Source: Candidatus Melainabacteria bacterium RIFCSPHIGHO2_02_FULL_34_12
Lineage (GTDB): Bacteria; Cyanobacteriota; Vampirovibrionia; 2-02-FULL-35-15
Direction: 5' to 3'
Length of the DNA: 64,000 bases
Assembly: GCA_001784555.1 (NCBI GenBank)
Contig: MFRM01000017.1
Coordinates: 70,282-134,281 of the forward strand
The translations under genes and the position numbers were made by a program. A model generated the notes under the pieces. That model saw only the letters and a program-made list of their open reading frames with translations, was not told the DNA's origin and made no database searches. Below are positions 1 to 8,606 of this stretch, piece after piece (positions within the stretch are counted from its first letter, which is position 1; the number at the start of each line of letters is the position of its first letter).

Positions 1-877
1 CCACTCCTTTACCAGCTTTATCAGCTAATGCAGCTTTATCATATTCAACTCGCCTAAGTTCATCCGCTCCTTTTACTAATGCTGGTACACTAATTTCTAT
101 AATCACAGGTTTTTTATTTCTAGCTTCAACTTTTCTTGCCCAGTTAGAAAGAATAACCTTAGCTCCAGTACTTTTTCCTGAACCAGACATACCACAAATA
201 AATGCTGTTTCTGGTCTATTTGGTATTTGACTTCTGTTAAAAACCTTTCCTTGAATATCTCTTCTATATGTTAATTTTTTTTCTAAATCAGCTGCATCAG
301 CATGAATTCCTTCTACTGACATCTCTGAATAAATATCTCTACCAGCCTTATTACTGATTCTCTTCTCTTGTAATCTACCTGCTTTGTCTGAACCCAATGC
401 AAAATCTTCTTGAAATCTTGTAAGTTGACCAACAAAAGAAAGTACTGGTCCACCATACATAAGAACATTGCCTATAAGTCCTAAAATAGAACCAAAAATA
501 GATCCTTCACCTGGAACATGACGCTCATTTCCATTTTGATCAGTCACAGTTCTAGTTGCAGGTGAAATTTTATTCTTTATCCATTTAACAATTGCTCCAG
601 GTATTACAGCCATATATCCATAGGTTAGAATTTGATTTTTAATAAAAAGCCAAATTTTACTAAGAGTATTTTGTTCCTGTTTTTCACCAGAGACTTCTTC
701 TCTGTAGGGAATTTCATAATCACCAAAAGGACCATATGCTGCCCCACCAATTATTTGCTGTCCAAATTTATTTGATATTGCTTCGGAAATAAACTCGCCA
801 CCTTTTTGAAGCCAGCCCAACTGTGCTGCTCCGTCAAAGCCACCTATTCCACCAATACCTATGTTTAATAAAAACAA
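1..877 (-). CDS. P-loop ATPase with membrane segments, 3' part cut by window edge
   Basis: About 292 codons are open on the minus strand and run off the window edge, so the C-terminus is missing. The start is TTG at 877-875: an in-frame TAG sits directly upstream and an AGGAGAG Shine-Dalgarno lies at 891-885, 7 nt away. The protein begins LFLLNIGIGGIGG, has two hydrophobic stretches around residues 85-105 and 125-150, and then a Walker A motif, GMSGSGKST, around residue 230. It is therefore a nucleotide-binding protein that is probably membrane-associated. Walker B and any effector domain lie outside the window, so the function is unknown. It may be AAA+-like or a NACHT/STAND-like ATPase, which cannot be decided here. 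Confidence 0.75.
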   Translation of the reverse strand, partial: MFLLNIGIGGIGGFDGAAQLGWLQKGGEFISEAISNKFGQQIIGGAAYGPFGDYEIPYREEVSGEKQEQNTLSKIWLFIKNQILTYGYMAVIPGAIVKWIKNKISPATRTVTDQNGNERHVPGEGSIFGSILGLIGNVLMYGGPVLSFVGQLTRFQEDFALGSDKAGRLQEKRISNKAGRDIYSEMSVEGIHADAADLEKKLTYRRDIQGKVFNRSQIPNRPETAFICGMSGSGKSTGAKVILSNWARKVEARNKKPVIIEISVPALVKGADELRRVEYDKAALADKAGKGV

Positions 878-1131
878 CTATTTACTCTCCTGAAATATTA
901 CTCTTAAATACTCTTCTTAAATAACTCAGACCATATTTAATCCGATATTAACAAATTAAACTCTTAAAAGTAAATGGTTAAAGAAAAGATTTTCCTTAAT
1001 GTTTTTCACACATAAAAAATCAACGGCATTTATAATAAAACAGAAGAGAAATATCGAAATTACTCAAATATGAAAAAAACATTAAGCCTACTGATTTCCT
1101 TAACCTGGTTTCTTAACCATAGGTATTCTGA

Positions 1132-1140
1132 TGTTATACT
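1132..1140 (+). promoter_or_regulatory. extended -10 promoter (TGnTATACT)
   Basis: The sequence TGT-TATACT is an extended -10 box that ends 9 nt before the ATG at 1150. No Shine-Dalgarno lies between them, so the mRNA would start almost at the start codon. A weak CTTAAC lies at about the -35 position. Confidence 0.4.
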
Positions 1141-1149
1141 TCAAATATC

Positions 1150-1383
1150 ATGAATGAAAATTTTGACAACTTATTAAGTTCAATAAACAGCCTCCCAAAG
1201 TCAGAGCAAGACAAGCTTTTTAATTATCTTCTGTATAAAAAATCTGCTCTTTCACAAGACAAAAAAGAACTGATTGAATTTATGACAGCATCCTCTGAAA
1301 GAATTAAACAATGGATGAAAAGAACCGATAATCTTATAGAAAAAATGGATGACTTTTTTAATGACCTTAAGAAATCAGCTTAA
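1150..1383 (+). CDS. small helical hypothetical protein (77 aa)
   Basis: I do not recognise this protein. It is short, charged and predicted to be all-helical, with a heptad-like C-terminal half (IKQWMKRTDNLIEKMDDFF). It has no signal peptide and no cysteines. It overlaps the next small gene by 35 nt in another frame, and that gene overlaps ubiA by 4 nt, so the three probably form one transcript starting at the TATACT box just upstream. There is no clear ribosome-binding site. It may be an accessory coiled protein; no function is assigned. Confidence 0.55.
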   Translation: MNENFDNLLSSINSLPKSEQDKLFNYLLYKKSALSQDKKELIEFMTASSERIKQWMKRTDNLIEKMDDFFNDLKKSA

Positions 1384-1732
1384 TGACAATTTACTAAAAG
1401 TTAAAGATAAAGTCTTAAAAGCTGAAGAAGCATATAAATATTGTTTTTCATTAATACAATCATTTTTTGCTAACGAGTTAATTGATGATGATCTAAATAG
1501 AATTTTTGCTTTAAAAAAGGTTGAAATTGAAAGCACATATGAAAAATTAGAAAAGTTAACTGATTATTACAAAGCTTTTGAAAATCACAAAGACATAATC
1601 TCAGGGAATGATAGAACAATTAAAAATACATTTGAATTACTTATTGAATTAAAAGATGAATTCAATAATCTTATTGCTGAAATTCAGGGATTTGCAATTT
1701 TTCTTGAAAATAGCCTAAAAGAAAAACAATGA
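1349..1732 (+). CDS. coiled-coil hypothetical protein (127 aa)
   Basis: I do not recognise this protein. It is helical and rich in Lys, Glu, Leu and Phe, with long heptad-like stretches (KVKDKVLKAEEAYKY, YEKLEKLTDYYKAFE) and one cysteine. Starts at 1349 and 1361 are both possible, and neither has a strong ribosome-binding site. Its stop overlaps the ATG of the UbiA gene in an ATGA, which suggests translational coupling. The pairing of two small coiled proteins with a prenyltransferase gene is positional only. Confidence 0.55.
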   Translation: MTFLMTLRNQLNDNLLKVKDKVLKAEEAYKYCFSLIQSFFANELIDDDLNRIFALKKVEIESTYEKLEKLTDYYKAFENHKDIISGNDRTIKNTFELLIELKDEFNNLIAEIQGFAIFLENSLKEKQ

Positions 1733-2583
1733 AAACTATAACCAATTTTCTTAACTTAGTTAAATTCGAACACTCAGTTTTTGCCCTGCCATTTGCTCTC
1801 TCAGGAGCAATTCTGGCAGTTAAAAATGGCTTTCCTGAAATCACTACCATCTTATGGATTGTCTTAGCTATGGTCTCAGGAAGGTCGCTGGCTATGAGCT
1901 TAAATAGAATCATTGATAAAGATATTGACTCTAAAAATCCCCGCACAAAGTTAAGAGAACTACCAAAAGGAATCTTAACCTTAAATCAGGCTATTTTATT
2001 TTCTATAATTTCACTTTCTGTTTTTATTTATTCAGCACTGCAACTGCCTAGAATTTGTTTATATCTACTTCCAATAGCAGCAGTGTGGTTTTATGTTTAT
2101 CCATTTACAAAAAGATTTACTTTTTTATCACATCTATGGCTTGGAATTGCAATTGGGGCTTCAGTAATTGCCGGATGGATTGCAGTTACTGGAAGTATTA
2201 ATTCTATTATTCCATTTATTCTTTCATGTGCAGTAACTTTCTGGGTAGCCGGATTTGATGTCTTATATGCCTGTCAGGATTATGAGTTTGATAAAAAAAA
2301 TGATCTTCACAGCATACCCAGTAAATTTGGAATTAAAAACGCTCTTTTAATCTCAAGAGTTTTTCATTTAACTACAGTTACACTTTTGATCATTCTTGGA
2401 TACTTTATAGAAAGTAGTTTTATTTACTGGATGAGTGTTATATTTGTAGCTTCTATGCTTACATATGAACAAAACCTCGTTAAAGAAAATGATTTGTCAA
2501 AATTAGACCTGGCATTTTTTACGCTTAACGGCTGGGTAAGTATGGGATTTCTAGGGTTTATGGTTATGGAGAAAGTGTTTTAG
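1729..2583 (+). CDS. ubiA: UbiA-family polyprenyltransferase
   Basis: This is an integral-membrane prenyltransferase that attaches a polyprenyl chain to an aromatic acid in quinone synthesis. Both Asp-rich Mg-diphosphate motifs are present: NRIIDKDIDSKNPRT (residues 59-73) and DVLYACQDYEFDKKND near residue 180. About eight hydrophobic segments and 284 aa fit the family. UbiA-like enzymes of this length serve either ubiquinone synthesis or the futalosine menaquinone route (MqnP). A non-proteobacterial setting favours menaquinone, but no other quinone gene is nearby to decide. Translation is probably coupled to the preceding small gene. Confidence 0.85.
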   Translation: MKTITNFLNLVKFEHSVFALPFALSGAILAVKNGFPEITTILWIVLAMVSGRSLAMSLNRIIDKDIDSKNPRTKLRELPKGILTLNQAILFSIISLSVFIYSALQLPRICLYLLPIAAVWFYVYPFTKRFTFLSHLWLGIAIGASVIAGWIAVTGSINSIIPFILSCAVTFWVAGFDVLYACQDYEFDKKNDLHSIPSKFGIKNALLISRVFHLTTVTLLIILGYFIESSFIYWMSVIFVASMLTYEQNLVKENDLSKLDLAFFTLNGWVSMGFLGFMVMEKVF

Positions 2584-2606
2584 TTTATATGAAAGGAGAG
2601 CATAAA

Positions 2607-2662
2607 ATGTCATTGCTAGGATGAGATTGCCACGCCTCATTTCATTCGGCTCGCAATGACAT
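2607..2662. repeat. dispersed palindromic repeat, GTCATTGC type
   Basis: The arms ATGTCATTGC (2607-2616) and GCAATGACAT (2653-2662) are perfect complements. An inner pair, ATGAG/CTCAT, nests inside. A related and larger copy with the same GTCATTGC ends lies at 52518-52608. The element ends 6 nt before the start codon of the next gene and could affect its expression. Confidence 0.7.
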
Positions 2663-2668
2663 GAAGTC

Positions 2669-3652
2669 ATGCCAAAAGTTTTTGTAACCGGGGCTACCGG
2701 ATTTATAGGGAATAACCTTGTTAGTAAATTACTTGAAAAAGGCTATGCCGTAAAGATTTTAGTAAGAGATAAATCTCTTCTGGATTTGTTTAAATGGAAG
2801 AATGATGTAGATATTTTACCGGGAGATATCTTAGAACCTGAAACATTTCAGGGAAAAATAAATGACTGTGAAATTATTATTCACGGGGCAGCGTTAATTG
2901 CCTTCTGGAATAGAATCTGGGATAAGCTTTACCAGGTAAATGTAATTGGGACAAGAAACATCCTGGACGAAGCATTAAAATCAGGTTGTAAAAAATTTAT
3001 TCATATTAGCTCTGTTGCTGCTATAGGATATGGAGAAAAAGGTGAGTCTATAAATGAAGATCATTCATTTAACTGGAGTAAACATAAGATTTGCTATATG
3101 GAAACCAAACACGAAGCTGAAATTGAAGTCCACAAAGCTATTGCAAAAGGACTAAATGCCACCATGGTAAATCCTGCAAATGTATGGGGAGTGGGGGATT
3201 TTAGAGGAAGACGAGTACCCGTTATTAAAGTAGTTAGGCTCAGACAGCCATTTTATGTTCATGCCGGGACAAACTTTGTAGATGTAGATGCAGTCTGTGA
3301 AGGCATTATCAATGCAATACTGCTTGGAAAATGCGGCGAAAGATATATTCTGGGCGGAGAGAATCTTGAAATAAAAGATTTTCTTTCTACCATTGCTAGT
3401 GAGCTTGGAGTATCAAAACCATTTATAAAACTACCTAAATTACCTATTGTTTTAGCTTCATATACACAGGAAGCTCTTGGAATGTTTACAGGAAAATCTC
3501 CAAGACCAGCCGCTTCACAGCTTTGTTTTTTTGGTAAAAATATTTACTATGACAGCAGTAAAGCTGCTACAGAATTAAAGATGCCTATAATTCCGTTTAG
3601 AGAGTGTATACATAAAACAATAAAATTTTACCAAGAACAAAAACTACTATGA
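2669..3652 (+). CDS. NAD-dependent epimerase/dehydratase (extended SDR)
   Basis: The N-terminal Rossmann motif GATGFIG and the catalytic YMETK (YxxxK), with HISSVAAIG upstream, identify an extended short-chain dehydrogenase of typical length (327 aa). Related proteins act on nucleotide sugars, dihydroflavonol-like ketones or hopanoid precursors (HpnA). The substrate cannot be told from sequence. The start at 2669 follows a palindromic repeat and has no good Shine-Dalgarno. It points the same way as ubiA, but the 85-nt gap with a repeat makes a shared transcript uncertain. Confidence 0.8.
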   Translation: MPKVFVTGATGFIGNNLVSKLLEKGYAVKILVRDKSLLDLFKWKNDVDILPGDILEPETFQGKINDCEIIIHGAALIAFWNRIWDKLYQVNVIGTRNILDEALKSGCKKFIHISSVAAIGYGEKGESINEDHSFNWSKHKICYMETKHEAEIEVHKAIAKGLNATMVNPANVWGVGDFRGRRVPVIKVVRLRQPFYVHAGTNFVDVDAVCEGIINAILLGKCGERYILGGENLEIKDFLSTIASELGVSKPFIKLPKLPIVLASYTQEALGMFTGKSPRPAASQLCFFGKNIYYDSSKAATELKMPIIPFRECIHKTIKFYQEQKLL

Positions 3653-3654
3653 GC

Positions 3655-3757
3655 GCGTGTCGGAGTGTCGGAGTATCGGCGTACTTCATAACGTAAAAGA
3701 ATTCCTAGATCCGTTCTCTGTCCTCTCGCCGATACGCCTTTACGCCGGTTCGCCGTT
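3655..3757. repeat. GC-rich palindromic repeat between convergent genes
   Basis: The sequence is clearly more GC-rich than its surroundings, with short direct repeats of GTCGGAG/GTATCGG. Long-range inverted pairs are GTATCGGCG (about 3673) with CGCCGATAC (about 3728), and AACGTAA with TTACGTT nearer the edge. It fills the space between the converging epimerase and pyruvate kinase genes, where it could also limit read-through. There is no U-tract, so I do not call it an intrinsic terminator. Confidence 0.55.
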
Positions 3758-3762
3758 ACGTT

Positions 3763-5184
3763 CTATTTCCCTTCACATTTATGAATCTTTATAAAATTAC
3801 TTTCACCACGTGCTGCAATAGGAAGACCACCAGTAACTATAACAATGTCTCCTTTTTTAACCAGCTTATGCTCTATCAATGTTTTTTCAACCAGGTTCAT
3901 CATGGCTTCAGTATCGTAAACATCCATTAGTAAAATCGGTGTAGTTCCCCAGCAAAGACTTAGCTGGCGACTAACCATTTCGTTCTGTGTTAGTGCTAAT
4001 ACTTTTACTGGCGGTCTTTGTTTTGAAACCAGCTTTGCAGTTGTCCCTGAAAGGGTAAAGGATGCAATAGCTGTTGCTTTTACACGTTCAGCCAGCTCAC
4101 AGGCACTTCTTGCTAGATTTTCCTGGACAGTTTTAACATCATGCCTTAATCTGGGTGCTACTGATTCTGCTTCAAGAGCAATCTTATGCATAGTTTCAAC
4201 AGTAAGGGCTGGGTACTTACCGCTGGCAGTTTCCCCAGAAAGCATAATGGCATCTGTTCCATCAAAGATTGCATTTGCTACATCGCTAACCTCTGCCCTA
4301 GTGGGTTTTGGAGAATTAATCATAGATTCAAGCATCTGCGTAGCAGTAATAACCAGCACATTGTTTTCATTTGCCTGCTGAATAATTCTTTTTTGAATTG
4401 TAGGAAGTTTTTCAGGTGATAATTCTACGCCTAGATCACCTCTGGCTACCATAATTCCATCAGCTACCTTTAAAATATTAGACAAATCATCTAATGCCTG
4501 CGGTTTTTCAATTTTTGCAATTATTTTTACAAATGAATTCTTAGGAAGTAACTCTCTTAAAGCTAATATATCCTTAGCTGAACGTACAAAGGATAATGCA
4601 ATTAAATCAACTTTATTATCAAGTCCATGTTTTAAATCTTTTTTATCTTTGTCAGTAAGCGGATTAAGATCTTTTAAATGTGTATCAGGAAAATTAACTC
4701 CTTTTCCGTCTTTCAGCTCTCCGCCGAAAAGGACCTGACACTGGAGCTCTTTTGAATTTACTTTTCCAAGCACTTTCAGCTCAATCTTACCGTCATCCAA
4801 AAGCACTCTGTGAGAAGAAGTCAAGGTGTCAATGATCTTATTAAAATTAACTATTTGGAATTTTTTGTCCGTACCGGTAACAAATTCACTAGTTAAAATG
4901 ATTTTTGATTTATCTTTTAAAGACACAGAGCCGTTTTTTAATTTTCCGACACGAATTTTTGGACCCTGAAGATCCAGCAAAATACCAATTTCTTTTTTTA
5001 ATTTACCTGAGACTTTACGAATATTTTTTATCGTAAGAGTTCTCGTCGCAAGATCACTGTGAGAACAGTTTATACGGAAGACATTGGTCCCTGCTTTTAT
5101 TAAAGCTTCTATGACATCAGGCTCTCTTGATGCAGGTCCTATCGTTGCAATTATTTTTGTTAGTCTGGATGTTTTCTCAGGCAC
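3763..5184 (-). CDS. pyk: pyruvate kinase
   Basis: It converts phosphoenolpyruvate and ADP to pyruvate and ATP in the last step of glycolysis. Recognised by KIIATIGPASR at the N-terminus, VFRINCSHSD, IIAKIEKPQAL (catalytic Lys and metal-binding Glu), GIMVARGDLGVE, and the signature around MLESMI..PTRAEVSDVANA..GTDAIMLSGETA, followed by the C-terminal regulatory domain. The 473 aa length is normal. The start is GTG at 5184, with GGAAAG about 10 nt upstream. It lies 5 nt after the aldolase stop codon, so the two glycolytic genes form an operon. Confidence 0.95.
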   Translation of the reverse strand: MPEKTSRLTKIIATIGPASREPDVIEALIKAGTNVFRINCSHSDLATRTLTIKNIRKVSGKLKKEIGILLDLQGPKIRVGKLKNGSVSLKDKSKIILTSEFVTGTDKKFQIVNFNKIIDTLTSSHRVLLDDGKIELKVLGKVNSKELQCQVLFGGELKDGKGVNFPDTHLKDLNPLTDKDKKDLKHGLDNKVDLIALSFVRSAKDILALRELLPKNSFVKIIAKIEKPQALDDLSNILKVADGIMVARGDLGVELSPEKLPTIQKRIIQQANENNVLVITATQMLESMINSPKPTRAEVSDVANAIFDGTDAIMLSGETASGKYPALTVETMHKIALEAESVAPRLRHDVKTVQENLARSACELAERVKATAIASFTLSGTTAKLVSKQRPPVKVLALTQNEMVSRQLSLCWGTTPILLMDVYDTEAMMNLVEKTLIEHKLVKKGDIVIVTGGLPIAARGESNFIKIHKCEGK

Positions 5185-5189
5185 TGCTA

Positions 5190-6116
5190 TTAGCTTTCCA
5201 GTATCATTTTTTTAATTTGTGCAGAAAGTTTTAATGCATTTGAGAATTCTCTCTGCCACATATTTCTGCCAAATATAAGTCCTGTAGCTCCGTTATCCAT
5301 TGCAGCTCTTGCTTTGTGCAAAAGATCTTCATCACTTTGTTTACTTCCACCGGAAAACAAAACCATAGTTTTCCCTGCTGCATGGACTACTTTTGCAATA
5401 GCTTCCTCATAGGATAGCTTAAGAGTATTGTAAGGCTTAGGAAGTTTATCAAGTTTTGCTTCATCAATCTTTGGAACATTGATTTTAACTATATCTGCTC
5501 CAAACTCGCATGCTAGTCTGCTTGCATAATCAACTGCATAAAGACTGTCTTTTCCACCCTTTGCTTCAATGGCTAAACCTCTTGGATATGCCCAGACCAC
5601 TAGCGGCATACCATATTTTTCACAGTCATATCTGACTTCGTTTAATTGTCTAATATCACGATCCTGTGAAGGCGAGCCTACATAAAGCGTGTAACCAACT
5701 GCATCTGCACCAAGCCTTACTGCATCTTCAACACATGCCGTAAGAGGAGAGAATGCATTATCATCTGATGGAACATTTGTCTTACCGTTAATTTTTAAAA
5801 GCAGCGGTACTCTTCCTACATATTTTCTGGAATATTTCGCTGCAAGTCCTATATGCAGTGCAATTGCAGAAAAGCCACCCTCAAGTGCCAGCCTGTATTG
5901 AAAATCAGGATCTTCGCTAGGCGGATTTACATAAAAATTCAATGGTCCATGTTCAATCCCCTGATCAATAGGGAGAATCATCAGGGTTCCATTAGCTGGA
6001 CCATGTTCATAAAGCATTCTAAATAATCTGGTCTTTTTACCTATTGAAATGTCTAAATCATCTAATTTTGGTCTTTTAACTTTCATTTTAAATTCTGCTT
6101 TACCTGCTATTGCCAT
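5190..6116 (-). CDS. fbaB: class I fructose-bisphosphate aldolase (DhnA/FbaB type)
   Basis: It cleaves fructose 1,6-bisphosphate to two triose phosphates through a Schiff base. The expected lysine is K211 in ADIVKINVP. Other family features are ILPIDQGIEHGP, WAYPRG and the phosphate-binding LFSGGS..GATGLIFGRN. Its 308 aa match the DeoC/DhnA class I family rather than the metal-dependent class II enzymes. The ATG has a strong GGAGAGGG ribosome-binding site, 7 nt upstream. It is the first gene of an operon with pyruvate kinase. Confidence 0.93.
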   Translation of the reverse strand: MAIAGKAEFKMKVKRPKLDDLDISIGKKTRLFRMLYEHGPANGTLMILPIDQGIEHGPLNFYVNPPSEDPDFQYRLALEGGFSAIALHIGLAAKYSRKYVGRVPLLLKINGKTNVPSDDNAFSPLTACVEDAVRLGADAVGYTLYVGSPSQDRDIRQLNEVRYDCEKYGMPLVVWAYPRGLAIEAKGGKDSLYAVDYASRLACEFGADIVKINVPKIDEAKLDKLPKPYNTLKLSYEEAIAKVVHAAGKTMVLFSGGSKQSDEDLLHKARAAMDNGATGLIFGRNMWQREFSNALKLSAQIKKMILES

Positions 6117-6208
6117 TTATATACCCTCTCCTTTATTGTATTCATTAATCAAATCTTCTAACTGTCTTCATTGATAAACTTTACTATATTTTTTAGATAT
6201 TTCATAAT

Positions 6209-6214
6209 ATTATA
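6209..6214 (-). promoter_or_regulatory. possible -10 box for the aldolase-pyk operon
   Basis: Read on the minus strand this is TATAAT, about 95 nt before the aldolase ATG, in a very AT-rich stretch between divergent genes. TTGAGA lies upstream, but at a poor spacing (14 nt). Several shifted -10 boxes are possible. Confidence 0.25.
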
Positions 6215-6370
6215 ACTTGTTAATAATTTCTCAACTTACATAACAAAATCAAGACCCCAATATACTCTTTTAATAGAGCAGAGCCACCGGAGTAATAAAA
6301 ACTGTCAATGCACTATATTCATATTAAGAAACAAAAGTATAATTACTTTTACTATAAGGTGGATAAAAAT

Positions 6371-7465
6371 ATGAGCAAAAAAGTAAATTTGATTTTAATA
6401 TTAATTTTGTCTTTGTTTTTAATTAACTCCACATTTAACGATACTCAATCTAAAATACTAATTGACTCTGACACCATAGCAAATATTGCAGAAGAAGTAA
6501 GTAACTCAGTCGTTAATATTGACACATCACTTGAAGTTAAAGCTGAAGAGCCAAAAGAAAAAAGTTTTAATTTTGAGCCTCAACCAGAAGCTGGAGGTGG
6601 CTCAGGAGTTATCATCAGAGAGAATGGTTACATCCTTACCAGTTACCATGTAGTAAAAAATACAGATAAAATTAATGTCACTTTAAGAAATGGGAAAAAA
6701 TATGAAGGTAAATTAGTTTCTAAAGACAGTTACAGTGATATTGCAATAATAAAAATAAATGAAAACAATCTCCCAAAAGCAAGATTTGGAGACACAAATT
6801 TATTAAGACCAGGAGAATGGGTAATTGCAATTGGCTCTCCACTTGGACTTGAACATACAGTAACATTTGGAATAATCAGTGCTCTATCCAGGCATGTAGG
6901 AGTGACTTTTGGAGCTGCACAAGGTGCATACAAATACATTCAAACCGATGCTGCAATAAATCCAGGTAATTCCGGTGGGCCTCTTGTTAATTTAAACGGC
7001 GAGATAATAGGAATAAACACTTTTATAATTGGGAGAAATGCTCAAAACTTAAACTTTGCAATACCTGGGAATTATGTAAAAGAAATTGCAGATAAATTAA
7101 TTTCAGAAGGCAGCATTAAACATCCTTATCTAGGAATTAAAATGACACGCCTTGAAGATGAACAAATAAAAACAGAAAGTATACCAAAAGATATAAAGGG
7201 TGCATATGTAGTAGAAGTAGTTCCTAATAGTCCTGCACACTTAAATGGAATACAACCAGGAGATATAATCCAAAAACTTGATGGGATATTAATAGACGAT
7301 CCTACAAAAATTGCTGAAATTATAAGAAATAAAAAAGTAGGTAACAAGATTCACCTAAAGGTACTAAGAAATGGAGAAGCTAAAATTATAAAATTACTCA
7401 TTGGGGATCTTCCGGATGAAGAAGATCTTACAAAAGAAGAGACAGAAGACAAAGAGAAGAAATAA
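6371..7465 (+). CDS. HtrA/DegP-type serine protease with one PDZ domain
   Basis: This is an envelope quality-control protease. The catalytic triad is visible as H93 (TSYHVV), D123 (YSDIAI) and S201 (NPGNSGGPL), followed by one PDZ domain (about residues 250-345, with GAYVVEVVPNSPA and GIQPGDII) and an acidic tail. The start is set at 6371 because AAGGTGG lies 9 nt upstream and the protein then begins with a classical signal sequence or anchor (MSKKVNLILILILSLFLI). An upstream ATG at 6308 would add 21 residues before it. Single-PDZ members include HhoA/HtrA of Cyanobacteria. Confidence 0.92.
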   Translation: MSKKVNLILILILSLFLINSTFNDTQSKILIDSDTIANIAEEVSNSVVNIDTSLEVKAEEPKEKSFNFEPQPEAGGGSGVIIRENGYILTSYHVVKNTDKINVTLRNGKKYEGKLVSKDSYSDIAIIKINENNLPKARFGDTNLLRPGEWVIAIGSPLGLEHTVTFGIISALSRHVGVTFGAAQGAYKYIQTDAAINPGNSGGPLVNLNGEIIGINTFIIGRNAQNLNFAIPGNYVKEIADKLISEGSIKHPYLGIKMTRLEDEQIKTESIPKDIKGAYVVEVVPNSPAHLNGIQPGDIIQKLDGILIDDPTKIAEIIRNKKVGNKIHLKVLRNGEAKIIKLLIGDLPDEEDLTKEETEDKEKK

Positions 7466-7771
7466 CTACTTACTTACCTTACACAAAGATCTTAAATAAT
7501 CATAACTATATATACCTGTGCTGTGGTTATCTGTCCATGTAAAAGATAATGCATAATTTCCAACGATTTCAATATTTGTCAAATTTATATCTTCTGGAAT
7601 ATTTTCAATTTTAACTAGCCTTTCACCTGTAATTTCATGCCTACATAAAGCACACATACATAAAGCTCTAAGCTCACGCAAACTATACAAACATTCTTTG
7701 CCATCATTCCAGATTATTTTAAGTTCACTTTGTGAATTTCTGGTAATAAGTTTGGGTACATGATACTCCAT
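7466..7771 (-). CDS. DUF971 domain protein
   Basis: The small protein (about 100 aa) matches DUF971, also seen as the N-terminal domain of gamma-butyrobetaine hydroxylase. The diagnostic pattern is IIWNDGKECLYSLRELR then a Cys cluster, CMCALCRHEITG, and a C-terminal DYLRSLC. In other bacteria DUF971 proteins occur with Fe-S handling genes such as Mrp/ApbC; no such gene is next to it here. ATG 7771 is chosen; a TTG at 7780, just after the mtnP stop, would add three residues. It follows mtnP closely and is probably cotranscribed. Confidence 0.8.
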   Translation of the reverse strand: MEYHVPKLITRNSQSELKIIWNDGKECLYSLRELRALCMCALCRHEITGERLVKIENIPEDINLTNIEIVGNYALSFTWTDNHSTGIYSYDYLRSLCKVSK

Positions 7772-7781
7772 ATACTTCAAA

Positions 7782-8585
7782 TCACAAAAATCTTGAATGC
7801 TTTAAAATTTCAGAGCATTTACATTTTTTCCTGTCATGAGGGATAATTTCAATTAACTTAAAAAGAACTTTTCTTAATTTTTCCAGATTTTGTTGAAATA
7901 CTATCATTACCTCATTATGACTTACAGGCTGTACATCACCAACCAGTCCTGAATCATAATCAGTAGCCAGTGCAATATTTACCACACACATTTCAAGCTC
8001 TTTAGCTAAATGTGCTTCTGGGTATTGAGTCATATTTATCGTAGTCCACCCCATACTTGTAAACCATTTAGATTCAGCTTTTGTACTGAAGCGAGGTCCT
8101 TGTATAACTACAATAGTGCCAGTTTTATGACAGGTAACTTTATTTTCTTCAGTAGCTTTAATTGCAAGTTCTCTTAATTCAGGACAATATGGATCTGCTG
8201 CACTAACATGCGTAGCTATAGGACCATCATAAAAAGTATCAATTCTGCCCCTCGTTCTATCTATGTATTGATCACTTATTACAAAGTCACCAGGTTTAAT
8301 TACCTTTTGCAAACTTCCTACAGCACATGGACTTATTATTCTACTTATTCCAAGTTCTTTCATTGCCCAAAGATTTGCCCGGTAATTAATTTTTTGAGGA
8401 GGAATAGAGTGCTTTCTTCCGTGTCTTGGTAAAAAAGCTACAGTCTTATCGCCAACTTTGCCTAGAAACAAATTATCCGAGGGAGGACCATAGGGTGTTT
8501 CTACCGAAACTTCTTCAATCTTTTCAAGAAAATCATAAAACCCAGATCCACCAAATATTCCGATATCTGCTTTTTTATTTGTCAT
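7782..8585 (-). CDS. mtnP: S-methyl-5'-thioadenosine phosphorylase
   Basis: It splits methylthioadenosine into adenine and 5-methylthioribose 1-phosphate in methionine salvage. The MTAP/PNP family 2 features are IGIFGGSGFYDF, FLPRHGRKHSIPP followed by INYRAN, and ATDYDSG near residue 215. The Asp pair of ATDYD is the purine-binding signature of MTA phosphorylases rather than inosine/guanosine phosphorylases. ATG 8585 is preferred to TTG 8591 because GAGG lies 8 nt upstream of it. No other methionine salvage enzyme is next to it. Confidence 0.9.
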   Translation of the reverse strand: MTNKKADIGIFGGSGFYDFLEKIEEVSVETPYGPPSDNLFLGKVGDKTVAFLPRHGRKHSIPPQKINYRANLWAMKELGISRIISPCAVGSLQKVIKPGDFVISDQYIDRTRGRIDTFYDGPIATHVSAADPYCPELRELAIKATEENKVTCHKTGTIVVIQGPRFSTKAESKWFTSMGWTTINMTQYPEAHLAKELEMCVVNIALATDYDSGLVGDVQPVSHNEVMIVFQQNLEKLRKVLFKLIEIIPHDRKKCKCSEILKHSRFL

Positions 8586-8606
8586 TATCAAACCTCATCT
8601 TTTCCT

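Noticed and set aside
878..1149. Extra gene or small RNA in the first gap
   Set aside because: The sequence is AT-rich with no open frame or stable hairpin beyond the promoter at 1132-1140.
3655..3757. Intrinsic terminator between epimerase and pyk
   Set aside because: The stems are far apart and no U-tract follows on either strand.
6308..6370. Upstream in-frame ATG extending the HtrA protein by 21 residues
   Set aside because: It would bury the signal peptide. The ATG at 6371 has AAGGTGG at good spacing and gives a normal signal sequence.
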